From JASFUX01 sp050050115 (GTDB lineage Bacteria; Pseudomonadota; Alphaproteobacteria; Caulobacterales; Maricaulaceae): a DNA stretch of 14,606 nt. The position numbers and the translations under genes were made by a program. The stretch is taken from NCBI GenBank assembly GCA_050050115.1, contig JASFUX010000065.1, positions 1 to 14,606 on the forward strand, read 5' to 3'. Below are positions 7,976 to 14,606 of the stretch, in pieces. Numbering within the stretch: the stretch's first letter is position 1; each line of letters opens with the position of its first letter. The notes under the pieces are model-generated. The model saw only the letters and a program-made list of their open reading frames with translations. It did not search any database and was not told the DNA's origin.

Positions 7976-8344
7976 ATGTTCAGCTGTTTTCAAACCTTCA
8001 AGGCCGACAAGCCCGTGGACGCGGATCCGATCAGCGTCGAGCAAGCTTCAAGGCTCCACAACCGCGCGGGCGTCGAGTTCGTCGACCCCCGGCCGGCCGA
8101 GGCCATCGCGTCGACGACCGGAATCATTCCCGGCGCCCGCAACATCTCTCTCGGCGATATCAAAGCGGGCAAGTTGCCGCCCGCGTTCGACGACCGGTCG
8201 ATCCACGTGGTCACGATTTGCCAAGCCGGGCCAATGTCGGCCAAAGCTGCAGACCTGTTCTCGAAGCTCGGCTTTGCGGAAGTCAGCTACGTCGACGGCG
8301 GAACCCAGGCCTGGCTGGACGCGGGACTGTCCACCGTCCGTTGA
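7976..8344 (+). CDS. Single-domain rhodanese-like sulfurtransferase
   Basis: A 122-residue rhodanese-fold protein that would carry sulfur as a cysteine persulfide. The fold is recognisable from EFVDPRPAEAIA, IIPGARNISLGDI, the catalytic loop with C82 (ICQAGPMSAK) and the closing YVDGGTQAWLDAG. The loop departs from the common CxxGxRS form: the arginine is a methionine (M87), which may alter substrate charge preference. The usual D-x-R of the second strand is D37-P-R39. C4 is an additional cysteine near the N-terminus. ATG 7976 follows a GGAGA tract; an ATG five bases earlier is in another frame. It follows dsrE by 30 bp, and a hairpin is found 47 bp after its stop. Probably cytoplasmic. Confidence 0.9.
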   Translation: MFSCFQTFKADKPVDADPISVEQASRLHNRAGVEFVDPRPAEAIASTTGIIPGARNISLGDIKAGKLPPAFDDRSIHVVTICQAGPMSAKAADLFSKLGFAEVSYVDGGTQAWLDAGLSTVR

Positions 8345-8390
8345 TCGATCAATTTTCGATTGCGAGAGGCCGTCCTGACAAACGAGTGAT

Positions 8391-8420
8391 GCAGCACCGT
8401 CGCCCTGCCGGCGGTGCTGC
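8391..8420 (+). terminator. Hairpin terminator candidate after the rhodanese gene
   Basis: GCAGCACCG (8391-8399) pairs exactly with CGGTGCTGC (8412-8420) around a 12-base loop. The following GGTTTG is only weakly T-rich. Its place 47 bp after the rhodanese stop fits an end of the dsrE-rhodanese transcript. The stem is strong, but the missing U-tract leaves its termination efficiency open. Confidence 0.55.
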
Positions 8421-8508
8421 GGTTTGTGCGAACCGCTATTGGCAGAAAGTGGACATCAGAGGTTGGGCTTGTGAACCACAGCGGTGGAGCGACCGGCGTC
8501 AATGATCG

Positions 8509-8949
8509 CTACTCGGGCTCTGGTTCCGAAAGGAGCCAGGGGACGGACTCCGAGCGAAACTCGAGCTGCACAACTGGTTTCTCTTTCAGAGAAGGCAATC
8601 GAGGCGCATTCGGCCGACTCATCCAAACGCTGAATCCCTCTTCGAGGTACGCTGGAGCAAAATCTCCAGATTGATTCAGCGACCCAACAAAATGATACCA
8701 ACCAGCATACTCGTGTAACCCCGGCGACATGCGAGCGACATGATAAATTTCACCATCTTTCGACGGGTCGATTCCCAGCTTGTCCAACAAAGTCAGAAAG
8801 GATGAGGGGAATACCGTTTCACGAGCTGGGACAAAATTTCGACAGGCCGAGCAGTCGCAACTCTCTGAGCCGCCGTTCGCGACCGCTTCATATGCCTTAA
8901 TCGTCTCGTAGCGATTTGCTGAGAATTCCCAATCGCCAAGCTTTGCCAT
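8509..8949 (-). CDS. Hypothetical protein with CxCxxC motif
   Basis: A 146-residue protein I cannot name, although the opening KLGDWEFSANRYETIKAYEA and the cysteine cluster resemble a widespread family of uncharacterised bacterial proteins. C31, C33 and C36 form CDCSAC, a likely metal or redox site, followed by RNFVPAR. The middle part is aromatic-rich (HEYAGWYHFVG, residues 79-89) and contains H86. It has no signal peptide or transmembrane helix. ATG 8949 follows GAGG by five bases. It lies 42 bp downstream of gpsA on the same strand, so it could be read from the tsaD-gpsA transcript. By eye its base composition is clearly less GC-rich than its neighbours, which suggests later arrival. Confidence 0.75.
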   Translation of the reverse strand: MAKLGDWEFSANRYETIKAYEAVANGGSESCDCSACRNFVPARETVFPSSFLTLLDKLGIDPSKDGEIYHVARMSPGLHEYAGWYHFVGSLNQSGDFAPAYLEEGFSVWMSRPNAPRLPSLKEKPVVQLEFRSESVPWLLSEPEPE

Positions 8950-8991
8950 GAAGACCTCGACAAGCAGATTGCGCCGACTGGTCCTGCCGGC

Positions 8992-10017
8992 TTAGCCCAT
9001 CTCCACCGTAAACGGACGATTGAGCAAACCATCAATCGCCTCGCTCACGGAGATCTTGTCCGCCAGGACGGCGGCGATCGCGCGGCAGATCGGCATGTTG
9101 ACCACGTGGCGGTCGGCGAGCTTGACCACCGCCGGCGCCGTGGCGACGCCTTCGGTGACCGATTTGCGCTCCGAGAGGATCTGGCCGAGCTTGCGGCCCT
9201 GACCCAGCGCGAACCCGAGCGACATGTTGCGCGACTGCGGACTCGAACACGTCAGCACCAGATCGCCGAAGCCTGAAAGGCCCGTCAGCGTCGCCGGCTT
9301 GGCGCCCATGGCCACGGCGAGGCGGGTCATCTCCGCAAAGCCGCGCGTCAGCACCGCCGCGTGCGCGCTCTTGCCGAGCCGCCGGCCCTCGACCACGCCG
9401 CAGACGATGGCGAGCACGTTCTTCACCGCGCCGCCGATGGCCGCGCCGACGAGGTCGTCCGACAGGTAAGGGCGGAACGAGGGCTGGCCGATCGCCTCGA
9501 CCAGGGCGCGGCCGAGCGGCGCCTCGGCGCAGGCGAGGGTGACCGCGACCGGCAAGCCCGCGCCCGCATCGACCGCGAAGCTCGGCCCTGACAGCACCGC
9601 GGCGCGAGCGGTCGGCAGCTCTTCGGTCAGGACGTCAGTCATCAGCTTGACGGTGTCCCGCTCGAACCCCTTCGAGCAGATCACCACCGGCACGCCTTGC
9701 TTCGCATGCGGCGCGAACCGGTTGAGCGTCGCGCGCGTGTGCTGGGCGGGCGCAACCGAGAAGATCGCGTCGCAGTTCGACAGATCACGCATGTCTCCGG
9801 TCGGCGTGATCGACTTGTGCAGCGCGACGCCGGGCAGATAGTCGACGTTCTCGCGCCGCGCGTTCATGCCGACGGCGAGGTCGGGGCTGCGGGTCCAGAG
9901 CTTGACGTCGCGGCCGGCGCGCGCGGCGACTTGCGCCAGCGCCGTGCCCCAGGCGCCCGCGCCCAAAACACCGATTGATTGGACGCCGATCGACTGAATA
10001 GGGGGGTGCTCGCTCAC
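8992..10017 (-). CDS. gpsA: NAD(P)H-dependent glycerol-3-phosphate dehydrogenase
   Basis: Reduces dihydroxyacetone phosphate to sn-glycerol 3-phosphate, the backbone for phospholipids. The 341 residues fit the family. The N-terminal Rossmann loop GAGAWGTALA lies at 19-28, LSGPSFA at 142-148, the catalytic lysine K199 in IGGAVKN, the substrate-binding SGFGDLVLT around D252, and the conserved R263-N264. The start is GTG at 10017, overlapping the tsaD stop as GTGA, so translation is probably coupled to tsaD. The extreme N-terminus carries the pentapeptide QSIGV twice in tandem before the Rossmann strand. The C-terminal TEGVATAPAV segment and the NMPICRAI helix match GpsA. Cytoplasmic. Confidence 0.96.
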   Translation of the reverse strand: MSEHPPIQSIGVQSIGVLGAGAWGTALAQVAARAGRDVKLWTRSPDLAVGMNARRENVDYLPGVALHKSITPTGDMRDLSNCDAIFSVAPAQHTRATLNRFAPHAKQGVPVVICSKGFERDTVKLMTDVLTEELPTARAAVLSGPSFAVDAGAGLPVAVTLACAEAPLGRALVEAIGQPSFRPYLSDDLVGAAIGGAVKNVLAIVCGVVEGRRLGKSAHAAVLTRGFAEMTRLAVAMGAKPATLTGLSGFGDLVLTCSSPQSRNMSLGFALGQGRKLGQILSERKSVTEGVATAPAVVKLADRHVVNMPICRAIAAVLADKISVSEAIDGLLNRPFTVEMG

Positions 10018-11180
10018 GCTTTCGGTCCCTTCCGTCCGCTCCCCACCTTAGGCGCGCGTGATGCGGCCGCTTCGTCAAGCGGCCAGCGCGGCCGCGCCGT
10101 CGCGCCAAGTCCTTCGATACGCGCTTGGTCGCGTTCTTCGTCGTTCATTCGCGCCAGCCGCTCCGCGCCGGCGAGCGCGATCATCGCGGCGTTGTCGGTG
10201 CACCACTTGAGCGGCGGCGCGACCAGCGGAACGCCGGCGTCCGCCGCCGCTTTTGACAACGCAGAGCGGATCGCTTGGTTCGCGGCGACGCCGCCGGCGA
10301 CGACCAGCGCTTCGATCGAACCGGCGCGCGTGAGCGCCGAGCGGGTGCGGTCGGCCAGGGTTTCGGCGACGGCCGCCTGGAACGAGGCGGCGAGGTCGGC
10401 GCTGTCTGCGTCGCTGGGCGAGTCGAAGCCGTCCCAGACGCGGCGCGCGGCGGTCTTCAATCCTGCGAAGGAAAAGTCCGCGTGCTCGGTCCCGACGAAC
10501 GGGCGGGGCAGGTCGAACCGGCTCGCGTCGCCCTCAGCAGCGAGCTTCTCGATCGCCGGACCGCCGGGATGGCCGAGACCCATGACCTTGGCGAGCTTGT
10601 CGAAGGCTTCGCCGGCGGCGTCGTCGATGGTGGTCCCGAGGCGGCGATAGCGGCCGACATCCTCGACGACGAGCAGCTGGGTGTGTCCGCCCGAGACCAG
10701 GAGCAGCAAATAAGGAAATGCGACCGGCTCGGAGAGGCGCGGCGAAAGCGCGTGGCCTTCGAGGTGATTGACTGGGATGATCGGCAGATCGTGCGCCAAC
10801 GCGATCGCCTTGCCGGTCATCAGCGCAACCATCACCCCGCCGACCAGCCCGGGACCGGCTGTCGCCGCGATGGCGTTGAGGTCGGCGAAGCCGAGCCCGG
10901 CCTCGTCCATCGCCTGCCGGATCACTCCGTCGATCGCATGCACGTGCGCGCGCGCGGCGATCTCGGGCACCACGCCGCCGTAGGGGGCGTGCTCGGCGTG
11001 CTGGCTGGCGACGGCGTCCGAGAGCACGTTCACGGTTCCGCCGGGAGCAAGCCGCACGACGCTGGCGGCGGTCTCGTCGCAGCTCGATTCCAGACCCAGG
11101 ACGGTGACAGGGGCGGTGAGCGGCGCGGCCGCGCGGCGGTCCGTTTCGGCGGGGGAGGCGGAATGTCCCGCTTGCATCAT
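10014..11180 (-). CDS. tsaD: tRNA N6-adenosine threonylcarbamoyltransferase TsaD
   Basis: TsaD (Kae1/YgjD family) transfers the threonylcarbamoyl group to A37 of tRNAs that read ANN codons, working with TsaB, TsaE and TsaC. The ASKHA-fold signatures are clear: LGLESSCDETAAS near residue 29, the metal-binding HLEGH at 139-143, LLLLVSGGHTQL around 158-169, and CTDNAAMIA near the C-terminus. The 388 residues are longer than the usual 340-365, because about 25 residues precede the first strand. The frame stays open far upstream, but that region is antisense to hemC. I therefore chose the tandem ATG codons at 11180 and 11177, preceded by GGGAGG about 11 bases away. The end overlaps gpsA by four bases. 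Confidence 0.94.
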   Translation of the reverse strand: MMQAGHSASPAETDRRAAAPLTAPVTVLGLESSCDETAASVVRLAPGGTVNVLSDAVASQHAEHAPYGGVVPEIAARAHVHAIDGVIRQAMDEAGLGFADLNAIAATAGPGLVGGVMVALMTGKAIALAHDLPIIPVNHLEGHALSPRLSEPVAFPYLLLLVSGGHTQLLVVEDVGRYRRLGTTIDDAAGEAFDKLAKVMGLGHPGGPAIEKLAAEGDASRFDLPRPFVGTEHADFSFAGLKTAARRVWDGFDSPSDADSADLAASFQAAVAETLADRTRSALTRAGSIEALVVAGGVAANQAIRSALSKAAADAGVPLVAPPLKWCTDNAAMIALAGAERLARMNDEERDQARIEGLGATARPRWPLDEAAASRAPKVGSGRKGPKA

Positions 11181-11208
11181 GCGCTCGATTAGCCTCCCTT
11201 CTGGCGCC

Positions 11209-12168
11209 ATGCAACGCTCCGGCTCACGCATATCAAAGCGCATCGGCGCGCGCGGCTCGCCCCTGGCGCTCGTCCAGGCGGAGAAGGCGCGCGACCTCAT
11301 CGCCGCGGCCGCCGGCGTTTCGCCTGACGAGCGCGAGGCGGTTTTCCCCGTGGTCGCGCTGTCGACCGCCGGCGACCGCATCCAGGACCGCAAACTGTCC
11401 GAAGCCGGAGGGAAAGGGCTCTTCACTAAGGAGCTTGAAGAGGCCCTCGCCGACGGCCGGATCGACATCGCCGTGCATTCGATGAAGGACGTGCCGACCC
11501 GTCCGCCGGAAAGCCTGACGCTCGCGGCGATTCTGGAGCGCGAGGATCCCCGCGACGCCTTCATCTCCAATATCGCCGATCATCTCGACGCGCTGCCCCA
11601 GGGCGCCAAGCTCGGCACGGCGAGCTTGCGGCGTCAGGCTCAGGCGCTGGCGCGGCGGCCGGACCTCGAGATCGTGATGTTCCGCGGCAACGTCGGCACC
11701 CGGCTCGACAAGCTCGCCCGCGGCGTGGCGGACGCGACGTTCCTCGCAGCAGCCGGCTTGTCGCGCTTGGCTCAAAGTGATGTCGCGACGTCCTTCGTCG
11801 ACCCTGAGGTGATGTTGCCCGCCGCTGCTCAGGGCGCGCTTGGTCTGCAGACCCGCGCCGACGACGCCGAAGCGATTGCTCTGTGCACGGGACTTGAACA
11901 TGCCGAGAGCGCCATCTGCATCGCGGCGGAGCGCGGCTTCCTCGACGCCCTCGACGGTTCTTGCCGCACGCCGATCGCGGCGCTGGCCGAGTTGGGAGAC
12001 GCGAGCCTGCGGCTGCGCGCCGAAGCGCTGACCGAGGATGGCGCCAAGCGCTGGTCGCGCGACGAAACGTGCGCGATCGCCGACGCGGACGCTGCGCGCG
12101 CCTTCGGTCAACAGATCGGCGCGGCGATCCGGGAGGAGGCGGGGGACGCGCTGGGATGGGCGGGGTGA
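11209..12168 (+). CDS. hemC: Porphobilinogen deaminase (hydroxymethylbilane synthase)
   Basis: Links four porphobilinogen units into hydroxymethylbilane in tetrapyrrole synthesis. The 319 residues fit the family. The N-terminal RIGARGSPLALVQA, GGKGLFTKELEEAL at 67-80, VHSMKDVPT at 89-97 with catalytic D94, GTASLRRQAQ at 136-145 and FRGNVGTRLDKL at 158-169 are all diagnostic. The dipyrromethane cofactor is attached at C252 in LDGSCRTPI. I chose ATG 11209 because it leaves about ten residues before the first conserved strand. No obvious Shine-Dalgarno precedes it; an in-frame ATG at 11179 would overlap the tsaD start region. The start lies 28 bp from the divergent tsaD. It is the first gene of the hem operon here. 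Confidence 0.97.
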   Translation: MQRSGSRISKRIGARGSPLALVQAEKARDLIAAAAGVSPDEREAVFPVVALSTAGDRIQDRKLSEAGGKGLFTKELEEALADGRIDIAVHSMKDVPTRPPESLTLAAILEREDPRDAFISNIADHLDALPQGAKLGTASLRRQAQALARRPDLEIVMFRGNVGTRLDKLARGVADATFLAAAGLSRLAQSDVATSFVDPEVMLPAAAQGALGLQTRADDAEAIALCTGLEHAESAICIAAERGFLDALDGSCRTPIAALAELGDASLRLRAEALTEDGAKRWSRDETCAIADADAARAFGQQIGAAIREEAGDALGWAG

Positions 12169-12896
12169 CCCGCGCCGTCCTCATCACCCGCTCGCAGCCC
12201 GGCGCGGACGAGACCGCCGCGCGGCTTGAAGCGCTGGGCCTTGAGCCCGTGCTGACGCCGATGCTCGAGGTCGTCCGTCTCGACCCGCCCGAACCCTCCG
12301 ACGTCCAGGCGATCCTCGTCGCCAGCCGGCACGCCGCCGACCGCCTCGCGGACTGGTTCACCGCCGCGTCCGGGTCAAAGCCGCCCGTCTACGCCGTCGG
12401 CGGCGCGACGGCCGACGCCGCGCGTGCGGCGGGGGCGGATCAAGTCGTCTCCGCCGAGGGTGATTCCACGGCTCTGGTCGCCCGTGTCCGCGCTGATCTC
12501 GATCCCGCGGCCGGGCCTCTGGCGCTCTTGCGCGGCGTCGATGTGGGCGCGGACGTCGCCGGAGCGCTTGGCGACGCCGGGTTCGAGGTGATCGCGCACC
12601 AGGTCTATGAAGCGCGTGCGGCCGACCGTCTGAGCCCCGAAGCCGCCGCCGCGCTCGCCGCGGAGCGCGTTTCCGCCGCCCTGTTCCACTCCGCCCGAGG
12701 GGCGCGCGCGTTCGCCCAGGCGGTGCGTGAGGCTGGGCTTGGGGAGGCCCTTTCCGGCGCCGTCGCGGCGAGCTTGTCCGAGCGCGCAGGCGCTCCGGTG
12801 GCGGATTTGCCCTTCAAAAGCCATGTGACCGCGGTGCAACCTACTGAAAAGTCACTACTTGAAGCACTCACAGGCGCGTTGAACCCGCGGTGTTAA
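12156..12896 (+). CDS. hemD: Uroporphyrinogen-III synthase
   Basis: Closes hydroxymethylbilane to uroporphyrinogen III with inversion of ring D, directly after HemC. The 246-residue length is normal. HemD sequences are poorly conserved, but the order of segments fits: RAVLITRSQPGADETAARLE at the start, AILVASRHAADRLADW near 50-65, PVYAVGGATADAARAAGA near 75-92, LALLRGVDVGADVA, and ALFHSARGARAFAQAV near 170-185. The context after hemC is strong support. ATG 12156 overlaps the end of hemC by 13 bases. The in-frame GTG 12165 would instead form a GTGA overlap; the GGGAGGAGG tract upstream could serve either. The C-terminus ends shortly after a leucine-rich helix. Confidence 0.9.
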   Translation: MGGVTRAVLITRSQPGADETAARLEALGLEPVLTPMLEVVRLDPPEPSDVQAILVASRHAADRLADWFTAASGSKPPVYAVGGATADAARAAGADQVVSAEGDSTALVARVRADLDPAAGPLALLRGVDVGADVAGALGDAGFEVIAHQVYEARAADRLSPEAAAALAAERVSAALFHSARGARAFAQAVREAGLGEALSGAVAASLSERAGAPVADLPFKSHVTAVQPTEKSLLEALTGALNPRC

Positions 12897-12949
12897 GCCG
12901 TTAACCGACACCTGAGAGCCTGCAACTCGAGACGCTCGGAGACGGGGAC

Positions 12950-14164
12950 ATGAGCAAGCAAACCGGCAAGGCGGCGCAAGAGCCCGACGAGTCCGCGCCC
13001 GCCGAAGACTCTGACGTCGAAACAGAAGTCGAAGCGGAAGCAGAGTTCGGGGCCGAAACCGACGCCGACGCGGGCGGCGCGCTTGAGCCGGGCGAAGAGC
13101 CGATCGAAGCCGAGTTCGAGCCGGCCGAGAGCCCGCTTTCGCAGCTCCTCTCCATGCAGGTGACCATGCCCGTCGTGCTCGGCCTGTTCGCGCTCGCCGC
13201 GGTGCTCGGCGGGCTGTTCGGCATGGTGCTGGGCGGCGGCGGATCGAGCGGCGACGCGGCGCGGATCGAGCGGCTCGTCGACGAGCGCCTCGCCGGCATG
13301 GACGAACGCTTCGCCGCTCTGCGCCAGGCGATCGCCGAGTCGGGCGGGGAAGGGAGCGAGATCGCTGCGGCCGCGCTCGCCGACCTTGAAGGTGAGATCG
13401 CCGCCCTGCGCGACCGCGTCCTCGTTGTCGAGTCCGCCTCGGGCGACGGCGGCGCTTCGGCGGAGCTTTCCGATCAGCTCGCCCAGATCAACGCCGACTT
13501 GGCCGATCTGCGGCTCGACGGCGCGCGCATCGCTGCTATCGACGAGCAGCTCGCCGAGGTTTCCGCCGACGTCGCCGCGCAAGCGCGCGAGATCAATCAG
13601 CTCACTGACACCACCGGCGCGCTCGCGCGTCGCGCCACCGGCGTGGCCCCGCCGCCCGGACGCGCGTCCGCTGGCGCCGCGGCGGCGCTGGCCTACGCCA
13701 ACCTCGAAGAAGCCGCGCGCTCGGGCGAGACGTTCCTGAACGAGGCGCAGGCCGCGGCGCGCTACTTCCCTGACAGCGCGGCGATGGCGCAGCTGCTGCT
13801 GCTGTCCGAGCGCGGCGCCCCGCCGCCGACTGAGCTGGCCGCGAGCTTCCGTTCGGCGGCGCGCGCGGCGCGCAACGCCGAAGGGCCGGCGGGCGGCGGC
13901 TTCGTTGATCGCATGGCGCGGATGATGACCTCGATCGTCACGGTGCGCCGGCTCGACGCGCCGCCGACCGATACGCCCGCCGACGTCGTCGTGCGCGCGC
14001 AGCGCCGGCTGTCCGAGAACGACCTGGCGGGCGCGGCCGCGGAGATGGCGCGGCTCGACGGGGCGGCCGGAGAGGCGGTCGCCGCCTGGGTCGCCGACGC
14101 CGAGGCGCGCGCCTCGATCGAGATGGAGCTCGACGCGCTCGCCCAAAGCTTCGCGGAGGGATGA
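12950..14164 (+). CDS. Mic60/mitofilin-like inner-membrane protein
   Basis: A 404-residue bitopic membrane protein. Residues 1-70 form a very acidic, low-complexity cytoplasmic tail rich in E, D and A. One transmembrane helix spans about 73-95 (VVLGLFALAAVLGGLFGMVLG region) and ends in a glycine-rich GGGGSSG turn. Residues 104-220 are a predicted coiled coil with heptad-like leucines, and 235-404 are a helical C-terminal domain resembling the mitofilin signature region. Alphaproteobacterial mitofilin homologues are known next to haem genes and are thought to shape inner-membrane folds and contact the outer membrane. Position between hemD and hemY supports this call, and a HemX-like label would describe the same protein. 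The Shine-Dalgarno is GGAG with an eight-base spacer. Its stop overlaps the hemY start region. Confidence 0.85.
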   Translation: MSKQTGKAAQEPDESAPAEDSDVETEVEAEAEFGAETDADAGGALEPGEEPIEAEFEPAESPLSQLLSMQVTMPVVLGLFALAAVLGGLFGMVLGGGGSSGDAARIERLVDERLAGMDERFAALRQAIAESGGEGSEIAAAALADLEGEIAALRDRVLVVESASGDGGASAELSDQLAQINADLADLRLDGARIAAIDEQLAEVSADVAAQAREINQLTDTTGALARRATGVAPPPGRASAGAAAALAYANLEEAARSGETFLNEAQAAARYFPDSAAMAQLLLLSERGAPPPTELAASFRSAARAARNAEGPAGGGFVDRMARMMTSIVTVRRLDAPPTDTPADVVVRAQRRLSENDLAGAAAEMARLDGAAGEAVAAWVADAEARASIEMELDALAQSFAEG

Positions 14165-14165
14165 G

Positions 14166-14606
14166 ATTCGCTGGCTGCGCATCATCTGGATCGCTGCGCT
14201 GGTTCTAGCGTCGGCCACCGCGGCGTTCCTCGTCGCGCAGGACCCCGGGCAGGCGACCTTCATCATCCGCGGTCTTGAGATTCAGACCAGCGTGGCGGCG
14301 ATCGCCGGCCTGATTGTTCTGCTGTCGGTCGCCGGCTACTTCCTGATCTGGGTGTTCGGCCTGCCGAACCGCCTGACGCGCATGCGCCGCCGCCGTCGCC
14401 GCGACGCCGGCGTCGACGCGCTGGAGCTGGCTTTGCTCGCAGCAGCCGGCGGCGATCCGCGCACGGCGCGTCGCGAGGCGCGGCGCGCGCAGATCCTCTT
14501 GGAGCGCGACGCCGGTCCGCGCCTGATCGCCGCCCAGGCCGCCGAGCAGATGGGCGATGTCCTGGGCGCGGAGACCCAGTTCGCCGCCATGCTGGGGGAC
14601 GCCCGC
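14166..14606 (+). CDS. hemY: HemY-like protein, N-terminal part (3' end outside window)
   Basis: The first 147 codons of a HemY-type protein, the TPR-containing inner-membrane protein of the hem operon (not the protoporphyrinogen oxidase also called HemY). Two transmembrane helices are seen, from WLRIIWIAALVLASATAAFL and TSVAAIAGLIVLLSVAGYFL, with a short loop between them. They are followed by a very basic RMRRRRRRDAG stretch and the start of a helical repeat domain. No ATG, GTG or TTG opens this frame before the first helix. The ATG at 14161 is in another frame and meets TAG after 15 codons. ATT 14166 sits six bases after GGAGG (14155-14159) and is the likely start, unless a base is missing. 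It is cotranscribed with the Mic60-like gene. Confidence 0.8.
   Translation, partial: MRWLRIIWIAALVLASATAAFLVAQDPGQATFIIRGLEIQTSVAAIAGLIVLLSVAGYFLIWVFGLPNRLTRMRRRRRRDAGVDALELALLAAAGGDPRTARREARRAQILLERDAGPRLIAAQAAEQMGDVLGAETQFAAMLGDAR

Noticed and set aside
8430..8508. Short intergenic stretch after the hairpin resembling decayed repeat sequence
   Set aside because: It gave a vague impression of familiar mosaic intergenic repeats, but I saw no inverted ends, target duplication or second copy in the window, so it cannot be supported.
11181..11570. Upstream in-frame extension of tsaD to 11570
   Set aside because: These 130 codons are antisense to the conserved N-terminal part of hemC, and the translation has no family features. 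TsaD is already longer than usual from 11180.
12893..14266. 457-codon minus-strand open frame opposite the Mic60-like gene
   Set aside because: It is antisense to a recognisable membrane/coiled-coil protein in an operon context. The GR-rich content is a frame artefact.

Overview
The window is GC-rich, densely packed bacterial chromosome and looks alphaproteobacterial. The best evidence is the right end, where hemC, hemD, a Mic60/mitofilin-like gene and hemY run rightward. They are divergent from a leftward tsaD-gpsA pair, an arrangement known from many Alphaproteobacteria. Gaps are short, several cistrons overlap by a few bases, and I saw no tRNA, rRNA, CRISPR array, transposase or phage gene. 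The content is mostly core chromosome with a few accessory cassettes.

Left part (1-4902): a glutathione S-transferase cut by the window edge (minus); a stand-alone metallo-beta-lactamase-fold hydrolase (plus); acetyl-CoA synthetase acs (minus); a membrane-anchored TerB-like protein (plus) divergent from acs; and a multi-pass membrane protein of unknown function (minus).

Middle (4903-8949): a gene-poor stretch of about 0.5 kb holds a hairpin and what looks like the decayed 3' end of a c-type cytochrome gene. Next come two overlapping plus-strand genes, a creatininase-family amidohydrolase and a DUF4287-like/SRPBCC protein. Then comes the most interesting cassette. A leftward TetR-family regulator faces a rightward pair, a DsrE-family protein and a single-domain rhodanese. 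The tetR-dsrE intergenic region carries three copies of an ATACC-N4-RGT operator-like motif. One copy lies at the tetR promoter and two lie just upstream of dsrE, and one of those forms a perfect 16-bp palindrome. This reads as a self-contained, autoregulated sulfur- or thiol-stress module. A hairpin terminator candidate follows the rhodanese. A lower-GC minus-strand gene with a CxCxxC motif comes next.

Right part (8992-14606): gpsA and tsaD (minus) overlap by GTGA. hemC starts only 28 bp from tsaD on the other strand, and hemD overlaps the end of hemC. The Mic60-like gene follows after 53 bp. hemY begins at its stop codon and runs off the window. hemY has no usable ATG, GTG or TTG start in its frame. 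The likely start is a rare ATT placed ideally behind a Shine-Dalgarno sequence, unless one base has been lost.

Functionally the right block joins tetrapyrrole synthesis (HemC, HemD, HemY) with inner-membrane architecture (Mic60-like), tRNA t6A modification (TsaD) and phospholipid precursor supply (GpsA). The genes left of it are separate small transcription units. All functions are inferred by reading the sequence; no database search was run.
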